Assembly: GCA_945643635.1 (NCBI GenBank)
Contig: CALZFC010000066.1
Span: forward strand, 574,501-638,500
DNA: 64,000 nt
Origin: Allodiplogaster sudhausi
Taxonomy: Eukaryota > Nematoda > Chromadorea > Rhabditida > Diplogasteridae
Direction: 5' to 3'
Below, one piece after another: positions 48,015-59,357 of the stretch. The position numbers were made by a program, and so were the translations under genes. Every line of letters begins with the position of its first letter. Position 1 is the first letter of the stretch. The notes beneath the pieces are model-generated. The model did no database searches, was not told the DNA's origin, and saw nothing but the letters and a program-made list of their open reading frames with translations.

Positions 48015-50743
48015 TTGATGAATACCATCATCACCAAGTGGACCGTGAAATAGGCATGGTGTGGGGAGTAGTGAGGATGGGTTTGAATGTTGATGTGCAA
48101 GTTGGCGGTAGCAGTTGAGCAAAGGGTTGAAGAGGAGGGAGTAGACATTTCTACGATCGCTGGTCGTAGAGTGTAGGTGACTTTGTTTTTGGATGTGTTT
48201 TCCATAGTTTTTGTTTTTCAGGAGTTGTTGGTTGAAGATATGGTTGGTTGTGTTAGTTTTTAACACTTCTAGTTAGAATTACTAGTGTGTCTTGAGGGCG
48301 GTATTACGTTTTTAATTCCAGGATATCAGAAGCGAATCTACGTTTGGCGGCCATTCGGCGCAAGAGCCAGCGGAGTTAGAGCCGGATGTCGGGTGGCAGA
48401 CTACACAAGTAGCGCTCCTTCCCGGTCCGCTCGGAGAGGAGCCACGAGTCGCCAGATAAGGTAGTTTTCTGTTGCAATGACCGTAGGGTCAACCCCACAC
48501 AACCAGAGCTGGTTGCCCTCCCTCATGGGGAGGAAGACGGGTCCTCATGGGACCCGTATCCGTTTGCACTCCCTTGATGAGGGACTGTAAACTAGTGTAG
48601 TAAGGGACGGGTCCTCATGGGACCCGTATCCGTTGGCCGTCCCTTGATGAGGGGCTGTAAACTAATGTTAAGATCAACCAGTTAAAGGTGGATTTAACGT
48701 CGATCTGATTGCAGTGGTGAGAGAGGACGAGAGGCCGTGGCCTGAATACTCCCCGGGCGGAAGCAGGCGGAGCACGCTCTTCCGGGACAAGAGGATCTGA
48801 GTTAGTTGGGTCAAGACTAGTCCTTCATCAGCCAGTTAAAGGAGGTTTTGACTTCGATGTGATTGCAGTGGTGCGAATGCCCGAGGCCGAGTGCTGAAGC
48901 GGTCTCCGGGCGAGCAGGCGGAGAAGCTCCTCCGCTTCAGCGAAGCCGGGTTAGTGTACGTTTGCTTAAGCACTGCCCCTTACATGAGGGAGTAGTGTCA
49001 CTGCGGTGGGGTTTTTTCTTACGCGTGGCGGTCCTCGCTTCCTCAGTTAGGACCCACACCCGTTCCTTGTTTTCATGAGGGAGGAACCGCATAGTTAGTG
49101 GGAAGGCTCGTCTTCCCTATAGAGGATTTGGGTCCTCTCATAGGACCCCTAATCATTTCGTTTTTAACTGTGTCGGCGAAGGTGCATTTAATTCGATCGG
49201 ATTGCAGTTATCCGATAGAGAGCAAGGCCGTGGAGGCGCCTCGGGAGGCCTCTCCCGGAATGCAGACCGGGCGGCAGGCAGTCCGGAGGGACGGTTTCTT
49301 CACGGAGGAGAGGGCCCTCGCCTTTTGCAACCGCCCAGACGCTCGCGTCAGGGCAGACGCGCTGTATGAAGAGGAGCCGGGTTAGTAGACGTGTCACTCA
49401 GACTCGTTCCCTTTTCATGAATGTGGAACCGGGTAGTTAGTTTGAATCTTTTCTTCCCGAGAGGCGATTCGGCCCTCCTACTACTACTCGTTGAATTCAA
49501 CTCTATCAGTCGAATTGCAGTGTCCGAGAAAGAGCGAGGCCGATGACAGAAGCGGGCTCCGGGCTCTAGAAGGCGGAGTTCTCTCCACCATCGGAAGAGG
49601 ATCTGGATTAGTAGAGGAAAAGTTGAATGCTTAGTGTCCCACATTTACTTTGTGTGAATAAGTAGGCTCACATATCATGGAGGTTGTCCTAAGGGGCTTG
49701 AGACATCAAGTAGTACCCATACTTATGGCTGTTTATCGTTCAGTCACCTTGGGAGTCAATGCGGCATTTTTTCCTTGTCCGCCCTCAGGGGTGAGCTCGG
49801 GGTATCAGTTAGGACCCCTACCAGTTGGCGGTTCAAATGGGCATCTGGATATGTATTCGAAACCCAGAATTGGAGATACAGACAGCTGAGCGAAGGCAAG
49901 ATAAACAGTGATGGTTTTTACTGTCCAATCATGGCTAGGTTCACAACATAGCGGATGTTTTCCTCCCTCAGTGGAAAATTCGGGTTCTCAATTACAACCC
50001 ACATTAGTGTCGTAATAAGACAGTCAGATCTCGAGATATGTCAGATAGGAATTTAACTCGGTGGTTATAGTGAGAGGTGTAACCATAAGTGACTAGGTCT
50101 CTTAACTGGTTTCTAACTGTATATATCTTGCAGTTGATTGGGACGGTGCGAGCAGGAGGCTCTCTTCGCCATCCAGAAGCGGGAGCAGCGAGGGGCAATC
50201 AGGCGGGAACCGGTTCGACCCGCTCTACCAAGAGGCACAGGAGAGTTGAAGAAATCAGGTTAGACATGGCCTTATTCATGGATGTTAAAAGGGTTCTGGA
50301 CCACTCCGGAGGTTACCCTGGAAACTTAGAAGAAGTAACAGATGGTCAAGGCCAGAAGAGAGTTACTTACGGACCAGGGCTGGTCAATTAGCAGGCGTTT
50401 AGCGGCGGAAGCCATGGGCAAAATCAGACTAAATACGTCCTGGGAAGTAGGGGCTTCCATGGCCTTGCTCACGGTTCGCTTTACCTCGTAGAGGGAAGGC
50501 TGGTATAATTACTTGGTCTTCTCCTTGAATGGGAGATTCCCTCTGTCTCAGGGGCACATGCTGATGCCCCTCCATCTCTAGATGTCGTTTTTCCTACTCC
50601 TTTCCCATCTGCTCAAAGGGGACTTTCGTTTTTCTACCGGACAAGGTCGTGTCCTATTCAATAAAGTTCTTTATCTTACGGTAGTTTTAACGGGACACTG
50701 GTGAGGGGGTAATCTGGGTTATATGGGGGGGACGACCATATAA
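48015..50743 (+). mobile_element. Unclassified repeated element, long copy (about 2.7 kb)
   Basis: Defined by comparison with a second, shorter copy that starts at the next base. The two share a 5' block of about 160 bp (48,015-48,177 and 50,744-50,913, starting ttgatga.taccatcatcac) and a 3' block of about 110 bp (50,633-50,743 and 51,445-51,555). The 3' block carries AATAAA at about 50,660 and ends gacgaccatataa. The 5' block contains a perfect 6-bp hairpin (ctacga/tcgtag) in both copies. The interior holds exon-like modules (see separate entry). I see no reverse transcriptase, transposase, clear terminal inverted repeat or target-site duplication. It could be a non-autonomous element or a tandemly duplicated host transcript unit. 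Orientation is taken from the AATAAA and the splice signals. Confidence 0.5.
48320..50391 (+). other. Array of exon-like modules inside the long element
   Basis: Five related islands each follow a pyrimidine-poor leader ending ttgcag: about 48,718-48,802, 48,869-48,949, 49,208-49,380, 49,519-49,606 and 50,134-50,255. Most end at gttagt. In the fourth the donor is changed to attagt, so it may be dead. They share CGAGGCCG-, CTCCGGGC- and GGCGGA-like words, GC-rich against AT-rich spacers. A first island (48,321-48,462) is open for 46 codons. The last runs open to a stop at 50,391, ending GNLEEVTDGQGQKRVTYGPG. Spacers also share variants of gggtcctcatgggacccgta and cctcatgagggag. No single reading frame joins all islands cleanly, and the product is unrecognised. 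Confidence 0.4.
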
Positions 50744-51223
50744 TTGATGATTACCATCATCACCAAGTGGACCGTGAAATAGGCATGGTGTGGGGAGTAG
50801 TGAGGATGGGTTTGAATGTTGATGTGCAAGTTGGCCGGGTACGGTAGCAGTTGAGCAAAGGGTTGAAGAGGAGGGAGTAGACATTTCTACGATCGCTGGT
50901 CGTAGAGTGTAGGGTAACACCCACCCACCCTGAGTGTACTGGTTCATTTTCCAGGGTCGTGTCGGGATTTGAGGCAGTAGAGGGAACGGCTACGTCGTGG
51001 AGGTTCATGGCCTGCTCGGTCGTTGTCTTCGCCTCACGCCCTCTCCCTCCTCCCTTATACCTCTCTCTCCTTCCATCCTTCTCTCTCTCTCACTGTCTCT
51101 CTCTCTCTCTCTCTCTCGCTGTCTCTCTCTCTCTCTCTCTCTCGAGGAGTGGGCGGCTTCTAGGGGTTGGACGCCCAACCGGCCGTTTTCCCCCCTCATC
51201 CTCATCTATCTCTCCTAGACTTA

Positions 51224-51270
<47 letters not shown>

Positions 51271-51555
51271 CCATTCCTCACCTCGCCCCGATCTCCAGGC
51301 CCATCAACACCTCGAGACTACGCGGATCTACGTTCTTCAACTCCCACTGCCCGTCTCCACTCTCCCCATTTTAGCCTCTCTCCGCTCTCGTGTGCCTTTT
51401 GTTTTTGTGCTCTGCCATGCATTGCATCTGTGTTGTCACCGCGCTCTACCGGACCAGGTCGTGTCCTATTCAATAAAGTTCTTTATCTTACGGTAGTTTT
51501 AACAGGACACTGGTGAGGGGGTAATCTGGGTTATATGGGAGGGACGACCATATAA
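50744..51555 (+). mobile_element. Unclassified repeated element, short copy (about 0.8 kb)
   Basis: It has the same 5' block and 3' block as the long copy, directly abutting it, but the interior is different and contains (CT)n tracts at about 51,060-51,145 and 51,226-51,265. Relative to the long copy the 5' block carries an 8-bp insertion (around 50,835). The 3' blocks differ by only a few bases, which suggests recent duplication. Confidence 0.5.
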
Positions 51556-52207
51556 CCAGTGTTCTCATGTACATTCTTTGTATTTACTTTTTCTTAATGT
51601 TCTTTAATGATTTCTGATAATGTAAAGCCGCGTTTTTATCGGTTCCAACTAACCTTCCTACATGCGATCGATGCAATTGAATTGGTTGACTATCATTGTC
51701 ACAAGTAATGCGTATGTCAACAACTTCGCTTGCTTACATTTTAAAGAATAGGTTTATCGGGGAGTTCATTCGAAGTATTTTATCTCCGGTTTATATTTTG
51801 TGTCTATGTTTTCTCCCTCCATGTTGGGTTCCTGGTCATTACTTCCTTGGTAGGCAATGTGAAAAATACATTTGTGTGTGGCTCAAGTTTATTTGAAACA
51901 TTCTTTTGTAATACCAACAATCGTATGCTAACATCGAACATTAATGGGAAATAAAATAGAATGATCTATTTTCTTGAGGTACTCTCTTGTACAGTCTGAA
52001 GATATATTCACCGTTCTTAATTTAATTTTGTTTATGTACAATTTTGGCGCGGTTGTTATGGGTGGATTATGTAGAGGTGCAATTTTTTTTCTTTCTCGTT
52101 TTGGCACAATGAAGGAAACAATACTTACTAATGAAATGCAGTGTGGCCGGGTTTCAAGTTCCTGGAAAAGTGAGTTATTTTAAATTCGTCCATTAGTATT
52201 TACTGAT
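51556..52207. other. Intergenic DNA 3' of the CTDSPL2-type gene
   Basis: About 650 bp of AT-rich sequence between the short element and the stop codon of the minus-strand phosphatase gene. I see no coding or RNA signal. It presumably includes the phosphatase 3' UTR. Confidence 0.5.
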
Positions 52208-53395
52208 TTATGCGGTTGCTGTGCTATAGTTCTGGATTCCTTGATAATATACATTATTAGGGGTTTGGGGGTAGCACTGCATGGAAGTGTAGTGCTCTTG
52301 TGCCATTGCGCGATCCAGTCTGTCGCGTATTTGATAGCGATCTCGTAGTATTTCGCGGACATCATTTTCCTGAAGATATTTCGATATTTTCTGCACTGTA
52401 CATGAGTTACAGGTCTTGATAGGCTCTTACTGTATTAGAGCACCCGACTCAGCGAATGTACCTGTTGGACAAGTTTCTCCAGGAAGGGAATTAATTTGAG
52501 AAGTTCCTCGTCGTCGGTTTCTTGAAACCAGCTAATGATGGGAATTCCGTTGTCGATTTGGTATGCAAATGACTGGGGAGAGTTGTCGATGATGATTGTC
52601 CTGGAGAGGTCGCGTCCGAGAATGGAAAGGTCTTTGATGTAGTTGCCCTCTACACATACGCAATGCTCTCGGAAGAGTCGATGCCTCACCATTTTCTTGC
52701 CGGGATCGAGAAGGTTCTCAATACCTTGCATAATTAATTTTAATTCCTGGTCCCTTCCATTTGATAGTGAATGCACCATTAGCTTGTCCGCATAAATGCG
52801 CTTGCTGGCAGTGAAGAGGATAAGTTCGTAGCAGGTAGACATTCTTCTCAGGAAATCGTGTAGAAATGGTCTCACTCGTACGTATACCTACAAAGGTGGC
52901 TTTACTCAAATCCAATCCTATCAAGGCCACTAACTTGATATGTCGTTTCTTGGAAATCAACATCGAACACAATTGTAGCATCTGGTAGTGGTGATAGACT
53001 ACAGTGAACCAGCGTCTCATCCTAAAGTATGAACAAACATAACGAGTAAGACATGAAACAGTTTCATTTACTGACCAAGTCGAGAACTAGTGAAAATTCT
53101 GGCGTCGACCGGGTGCGGATTGGTAAGGCTGGACAACGGAATCGCATTTCGTCAGTCAAAGGCGGCAGAGTTGCCATGAGACATACGCTGATACAAGTGG
53201 AGATTAGAGAGAAGTGAGAGGAACTCCTGCTTACTAGTCAGTGTCGAGTCCGTCGGGGGCCTCTTTCTCCTCGACTTGCCAGTAGAAGGCGTCGTCGGGG
53301 ATGTCGTGATGGAGGACGACGTCGCCGGGGTCTTCTTCCTCTTCGCTCTTCTCATTCATCGGAGTGGGGGTCTTCTTGATTCTCCGTCTTGGCAT
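52208..53395 (-). CDS. CTDSPL2: CTD small phosphatase-like protein 2 (HAD phosphatase)
   Basis: FCP/SCP-family aspartate phosphatase; relatives dephosphorylate the RNA polymerase II CTD and SMAD-type substrates. Exons: 53395-53235, 53187-53076, 53021-52935, 52887-52777, 52716-52462, 52390-52208, in total 909 nt, 302 aa. The catalytic motif DLDET spans the junction of exons 2 and 3 (FSLVLDL + DETLVHCSL). Later motifs are [39 protein letters not shown]-like [27 protein letters not shown] and the HAD motif DNSP ([14 protein letters not shown]). The C-terminus extends about 40 residues past the usual end with a Tyr/Gln-rich tail. The N-terminus is much shorter than in vertebrates. The frame is open to a further ATG-type start at about 53,590, so the start at 53,395 ([20 protein letters not shown]) is uncertain. 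Confidence 0.9.
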
Positions 53396-53803
53396 TCCTT
53401 GAGTGCACTCGCTGCTGCGAATTGGCTGCGAGCCAAGTGAGTGAGCAACCAGCCGGCGCGCCCCCCGCGATCGATTGTGGAGCGAGCGCCTCCCCTGTCC
53501 ACCCTCATCCCCAGCACTTTCCTTCCCCTGCTGTCTGCCCTCTCCTCCTCTCCGCAGCACTTTCCCTCCCTTCCCCTGCGAGCTCTTCACTCGCTCTGCT
53601 CGCAGCCTGCATTCGCTGTCCCTCTGCGTCTTCTCTCCAGTCGCGCTCTCTCGTCTTTCTGCCCGCTTCCTTCATATCTGCAGCTTCTTTCGCGCGCAAA
53701 AGTGTAGTGATGGCTTGAGCACCACAAGTATGCGCATGGACATCAAATTTGTTTTCACAGAAACTTGGTAATGAAATGCGTCGGGGTATATTATCAGTTA
53801 CTA
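53396..53803. other. CTDSPL2 upstream flank, GC-rich
   Basis: GC-rich stretch (about 53,430-53,640) upstream of the phosphatase start, possibly promoter and 5' leader. No other gene was recognised. Confidence 0.4.
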
Positions 53804-53874
53804 GCGTGCCTTCGGCACGCTACGGGCCTTCGGCCCGGTCAACGACCACCGGGGCTATCGCCCCGGTAGTCGTT
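53804..53874. repeat. Three consecutive perfect hairpins
   Basis: Hairpin 1: 53,804-53,820, stem gcgtgcc, loop ttc. Hairpin 2: 53,823-53,837, stem cgggcc, loop ttc. Hairpin 3: 53,841-53,874, stem aacgac plus accggggc with one C/A mismatch, loop tatc. They are two to three bases apart in AT-rich surroundings and about 100 bp upstream of the 18-bp minisatellite. They may form one end of an unknown mobile or repetitive element. Confidence 0.85.
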
Positions 53875-53976
53875 TCCCGATTTAAGAAAAAAAATTTATT
53901 CAATTGTTCTGGTCGATTCACTTTCTGTTTCACCACTCTAGCAAATAAAAAAAAAGTCCAAAAAGAAGACGGCGAT

Positions 53977-54654
53977 CGGACGCAAGCGAGCATCCAGACC
54001 CAAGCAAGCATCCAGACGCAAGCGAGCATCCAGACGCAAGCGAGCATCCAGACGCAAGCGAGCATCCAGACGCAAGCGAGCATCCAGACGCAAGCGAGCA
54101 TCCAGACGCAAGCGAGCATCCGGACGCAAGCGAGCATCCGGCCGCAAGCGAGCATCCGGACGCCAGGGAGCATCCGGACGCCAGCGAGCAGCCCGACGCA
54201 AGCGAGAATCCTATGCCAGCGAGCACCCGGAAGCCTTTCAGCCATCCGCTCAGGACGCAAGCGAGCATCCAGACGCAAGCGAGCATCCAGACGCAAGCAA
54301 GCATCCAGACGCAAGCGAGCATCCAGACGCAAGCGAGCATCCAGACGCAAGCGAGCATCCAGACGCAAGCGAGCATCCAGACGCAAGCGAGCATCCAGAC
54401 GCAAGCGAGCATCCGGACGCAAGCGAGCATCCGACCGCAAGCGAGCATCCGGACGCCAGGGAGCATCCAGACGCAAGCGAGCATCCAGACGCAAGCGAGC
54501 ATCCAGACGCAAGCGAGCATCCGGACGCAAGCGAGCATCCGACCGCAAGCGAGCATCCGGACGCCAGGGAGCATCCGGACGCCAGCGAGCAGCCCGACGC
54601 AAGCGAGAATCCTATGCCAGCGAGCACCCGGAAGCCTTTCAGCCATCCGCTCAG
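53977..54654. repeat. 18-bp minisatellite with higher-order structure
   Basis: The unit is acgcaagcgagcatccag with point variants (for example gccagggagcatccgg). Two blocks, 53,977-54,253 and 54,254-54,654, end in the same variant cassette of about 95 bp (from gccagggagc to ccatccgctcag). The array therefore grew both by single units and by a block duplication. Because 18 is a multiple of 3, several frames stay open on both strands (RKRASR, QTQASI, DARLRL, MLACVW repeats). I do not regard these as genes. Confidence 0.93.
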
Positions 54655-56430
54655 CAGCATTTCCGATGATCAAGCCATCTGGGCCGAGTTACCAGTTCGG
54701 CTTGCTGATTTTCGCTATAGTGAATGCCACAACCTATATTAGACGGTTTTTGCCACAGGCCATTTTGTGAAGGATTGCTGGCCCAGGCCCGAGTTCAATG
54801 GGAGGAGTGAACGTAATACAAAGACGAATATCTCTCTTTGTTTTTTATTCTTGTATTTTATTCTTATATCTTTTATTCTTATATCTTATCATTATTACTA
54901 ATATTATTATTATTATTATATGTGTGAGTCGCTTAGACACGGTAGATTGGATGCATATACAATGAATTCGCAAACGCAATCGAAATGCACTTGATCATGC
55001 ATGCACTTGACCACGCACGTATTATTAAAACCTTTAGAATGGCTCTTTTATTTAATTTCCTTTAGTTAAATAAGATTTATAAATAGAAATTAAGTTTTCC
55101 AAAATGTGCAAAAAGTTTGTTCTCGGCCGGGCATCGAACCCGGGTTCTTTGGTCATCTCTGTGAGCTCCTTTGCATTAGACCAAAGAGGCTTATTGCTGA
55201 CTTCACTCTGCCTTTCCCAAGCCAGCGGTGAGATGTTAGATGCAGAATGGCAAAGAAACGAGGCTCATATTCACGTTCGTGCCCATATCTTCGCGCAGAA
55301 GTATCGGATTTTCATAATCTCGACGGCAGAGAGCTTGTAATCCGCGACTCTCTTTAGATCTAACTTATGAGCCAAAAAGTCCAACTCCTTGCCCCTAAAA
55401 AAAATACTGACCTACAAAATATCGATTTCTTCAGCTGTAACATAGTAAATAAAATAGCTGACTATAGTGCTTTTTTCTTCCTTATGCCATTAAAAATAGT
55501 CCCCCCGAACGTTAACTCGAGTATCAGGCTCAAATATGCACGAGAACATTGGCACCCCCATATGTAGGTCAAAAATTGATTTTATGGAAAAGTTTTGTAT
55601 GAGAGAGTTGTTCCCTCTTCCTAAGCAACCGAATGGTATGCGACATGTAGCCATAACTTCTAAAACCGAGGAAAAAAATGTCAGGAAAGTGACCTAAATT
55701 TCAACATAGCCTAAGGGCACTTTCCCGGAAACCCAGCCTAACCAAATTAGGCTCATATTGAAGCCTGTCCAATTCTTAACAATATGCACCAAGTCCCATC
55801 CCAACGCGGTCCCTACTTCTTGAGATATAAAAGTTCAAAGTTGGTCCCTAACAAAAAAAAATTTCTGTTTTATTGATTTTTCAGATATCCCCCATGCGCA
55901 AAAGTTTACAAGTCATAGATCAAAAGATGCGCCTTGAAAAACTGCATCGATAGGACCCGACAATCAACGAAGCGCATGTCAGGATTTTGAGAAAGTTCCA
56001 ATCTACAGGCGAAAAAGAGCCCATTTTAGAAAATTAATTCCCACCGATCTACCAATCGATCTACGGGATTGAGCTTCTGGCAATTGGTAGATTCCCGCCT
56101 GACGAACAAACTACTATTTTTGTTATTTTTGTAGATGCCATAGAAAAAGAGAAATTCGGCCTCAAAGTTTCCCGAGTGACCCCCCTTTGCGGCGCCGGCG
56201 CCGGCGCCAACCAAAAATTTCCAAACCCTCATAGGACGATAGCCGAGACTTCAAAGTACCTTTTTGGAAAGTTTCATCCAAATCCACCAATCCTGCCGCC
56301 CACAGGAATCAATCTGCCGTAACCGGCCTTTAAATTACATACAATGTTTATCTAATAGAGAGATGTATGTTTTAAGACAGCCATAAGTTTACAATTATGT
56401 TTCAGGCTAGTCTGAAAGAAGGAAGAGGCA
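54655..56430. other. Gene-free AT-rich DNA upstream of CDC6
   Basis: No gene recognised apart from the tRNA-like sequence at 55,120-55,190. An AT-rich (attatt)n-like stretch lies at about 54,840-54,920, and a short GC-rich tract (gcggcgccggcgccggcgcc) at about 56,190. The remainder looks like unique or old repetitive DNA. Confidence 0.5.
55120..55190 (-). tRNA. Degenerate tRNA-like sequence (pseudogene or SINE head)
   Basis: On the minus strand a perfect T arm (CCGGG TTCGATG CCCGG) lies 38 nt downstream of an A-box-like GGTCTAATGCAAAGG, the same spacing as in tRNA-Glu. The 3' acceptor strand CCGAGAA does not pair with the expected 5' strand (GCCTCTT) and the anticodon stem does not pair. It is therefore probably a decayed tRNA or the head of a tRNA-derived SINE, not a working gene. 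Confidence 0.35.
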
Positions 56431-59131
56431 ATGGTGCACACAAGAAGCAGAGGAGTGAGTGAGGCCGAGCAGATCGTGAGTCCGCTGATTCTCAAGCCTG
56501 TTAGTTCCAGTTTTATCACCTTGGGACTTGCTGACTGTGAATCATTTGCAGTCACCAGGAAGGACTACTTGCCTGATCAAGAAGAGGGGATCAGCATCCA
56601 AGCGGGATGGTAATATTTTCCACTCCTTAAGGTTTTGCATTCTGAGGAAGTTCTTTTGAAGGCAAGGAGAATGTGGCAGAGAAGATGAATCGGGATCGGT
56701 CCTCACTTGAATCGCATTCGGGTTGGCAGGAATTGGTTTCTGTTAATCTGCTATTGCATATCCTATATCAGATATTGAAACAACACCTGAAAAGAAAATC
56801 AAAATGCGAGGACGCGAAAAGATAAAATCTGACAGGTCCACCGAGGAGCAAACATCTCCTCTCGCTGATAATTTTTGGAAATTTTAAAGTTGAGTGACTT
56901 CAGTGATTAATTATTGTTGCTTGTTGCATCGTATGATTGTTTCAGGGTGTTGCTCGTCGTCGAATTCGGATGCCGTCCCTTTGGTTTCTCCAGTTGTTCC
57001 TCTGAAAGGTCGCGAGAAAGAATTTGGTGAAATGGTTGGCCTAATCGAGGAAAGCATTCGAAGCGCAACTCCACTTACTGTCTACATATCAGGGACTCCT
57101 GGAACTGGTTATTAGCTGTTAATATTTAACAGGTAATTGTGTTAAACTGAGATGACTGCAGGCAAAACGGCGACTACAGAGTTGGTTCTCAGGGATCTGG
57201 AACAACGACTTGGCATTCAAACGGGTAAAGAATTTTTTCTATGAATATTGCTGAGTATCGGTCATGGTTACTAAAACAATATTGTTGGGACACAAAAGTA
57301 TTACAATATTCCAGTTATTTTTTTTTTGCAGTTGAAAAGGTTCTACCTGTAAGATTATCTTGTAACGTATTTTAATGTACCTACCATGTGCTTGTTAGTA
57401 ACATATTAATAATTTAACTTCGAAGGGCTGATGTCTTGTGTAGTGATGAAGAGTGAAAGATCAATAAATATAAAACGTATAATTTAGCTCTGCTGAACTG
57501 TACTCGCTTGCGGAGTGCCGCTGAAGTATGCGGGGCAGCCTTGGACCTTTTCGGATGTTCCAGAGGGAACTCCTCCTCTTCCACTCTTCTCCGTCAAACA
57601 GTCTCTGCTCTCTCTGCTCCCCTAGTCTTTGTTTTGGATGAAGCTGATTTTGTCTCTCCGCCTGCACTTGCTTCTCTCTTCAGCATGCCATACACTGTCT
57701 CCGCTCATCTTATGGTTATTGGTGCGCACTTTTCTGCAATTAATCTTTGTGTCCTACAATTTTTGTTTGGGATGAGCATGAGCAATCTGTTTTCAGGAAT
57801 AGCGAATACCATTGATTTCACGGAAAGACTTCAGAAGAAAATGAAACTGCGTTGCGAGCCTCGACTTTTAGTTTTCGGCAAGTATTCGCAGCAGGAATTA
57901 TCTCACATCCTGCGCAGCAAGATGGTTAGTCTGTATTTCTTGTTATTTTGGTCGTCCTCTCGGAAGTATGGTTTCAAAAGAAGTTACTTGTTTACAGAAT
58001 GAAGAGAATCTCGAAGGTGGTGCTGTTGAAATGTGTGCAAGAAAGGTCAGAGTTTGTTCTTCAGCTTTTCTTTTGTTCTTCCAACATCGTTTCTGGTTAT
58101 TCTTTGCGTTATTGACAGTGTTCAAGCCCTGTCATTACAACGATTTTCGAAAAGTCCCACTACTAAAGGCCGGGAGGGTAGAGGCTCTTTTGAATTTAAA
58201 TGAGTCTGGAATCGAGTGATTTGTAATTCGGAAAAGTCCCGTGTTTTCCATGACACAAAAAACAGGGTGCTCCCTGCCAAAGGTGAGACCTATTTAAACA
58301 CAGGATGTTTAGGTTCTATTGATTATTTTCCAATATTTTTGAGGTGTCAGCGGTTTCTGGCGACGTGAGGACGGCCTTGGCTCTGGCTAGGGAGAGTGGG
58401 AAAAGAGTGGGGAGAGTGAGAGAAGCAGAGAGCGAGAGACTGCCAGTTGCCCTTCGCGCAGTGGGGGACTGTCTGAAAGAGGCGTACTCCTCTCCCCTGA
58501 GCCGAGCTCGTCTTCCTCGACAGCCTCGTCTTCTTCTCGCTGTCTGCCTCTCTCTAACTTCAACTTCTCGCTCTGCCCCTTCAGTTTGTTCTTCTTCCTT
58601 TTCTCATTTCGACGTGCTGCCAGGATTGCTTTATTAAAACTATTTTTTAGATGCCAATTATTTCTTGTGCCTAATTCTCATTTGTATTTTAGGTAAAGCT
58701 GAGGAAGAAGGAATTGGTTGCTGCCTACAACAAGGCTTGTCTCTCTCTGCAATGGCCCTGTGCTCAAGGTTCTTTTTTCTCATATCATTAATGTATGGGA
58801 GGGAAACTGAAATTTCGTATTCTCAATCATAATAATAATTAATCAGTCGTTTTCTTATAAAAAGTGTTTTAGGTGAAGACCTCGAGAACGCTCTGGACAT
58901 GCTTCAGGCACAGAGTTTCTTGAGTTGCGAACGATATCTCATCCATCTTCAGGTTTACTCTTTTTCCCCTTAGCCTTTTCTGTCATTTTTTCCTTCCGCT
59001 TAGGAGTCGCCGGAATAATTGTGATTGTTTAGGTGAGAATACAGTACTCGTTTCAGGTCGACGTGGACACTGCCAAGTCAGCAATCGTCGACAATGGCAT
59101 TATTTCACAAGTTGAAAGGCTCAGACTGTAA
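56431..59131 (+). CDS. CDC6: Cell division control protein 6 (replication licensing AAA+ ATPase)
   Basis: CDC6 works with ORC and CDT1 to load MCM2-7 at origins. Exons placed: 56431-56609 (start MVHTRSRGVSEAEQ), 56662-56698, an unresolved stretch (56,699-56,945), then 56946-57107, 57162-57224, 57332-57361 (donor uncertain), 57488-57721, 57797-57924, 57998-58045, 58344-58583, 58693-58768, 58873-58952, 59057-59131. Motifs: LKGREKEF at the AAA+ entry; Walker A GTPGTGKT, split by an intron; LNCTRLRS; Walker B VFVLDEAD; GIANTIDFTERL (sensor 1 region); CARKVSAVSGDVRTALALAR (sensor 2 region). The C-terminal winged-helix part has KLRKKELVAAYNKACL and ends ISQVERLRL. CDC6 is preferred over ORC1 because of the GIANT-DFTERL and CARKVSAVSGDVR signatures and the absence of a BAH domain. 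Confidence 0.88.
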
Positions 59132-59357
59132 TCGTGGAAATCTCACAAAAACTGTAAATAGAGCAAACGGTTGACTTGTTTCTGATTGTATGCTAATTTA
59201 TTCGTTCTGTTATTTAGTGGTAATTTGTGACTTGGAGAAGATGTTTGTGAATAAACGCTGCCTTGCGCTAAGAGTTCGCCTGTCTTCCATCGTAGTATCG
59301 ATATCTACTTGTTGTGACCCAGAAAGACAGAGAGGAGAACTGTTGAATAGAAGAGGA

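Noticed and set aside
48015..51555. LTR retrotransposon with the shared blocks as LTRs
   Set aside because: The shared start and end blocks differ from each other, there is no primer-binding site, gag/pol or flanking target duplication, and the two copies abut.
53749..54673. Open frames of up to 306 codons with RKRASR, DARLRL or MLACVW repeats
   Set aside because: The 18-bp period keeps several frames open on both strands at once; no start context, splice sites or recognisable domain.
56431..59131. ORC1 or ORC2 identity for the AAA+ gene
   Set aside because: There is no BAH domain, and the GIANTIDFTERL and CARKVSAVSGDVR signatures plus the C-terminal winged-helix part match CDC6.
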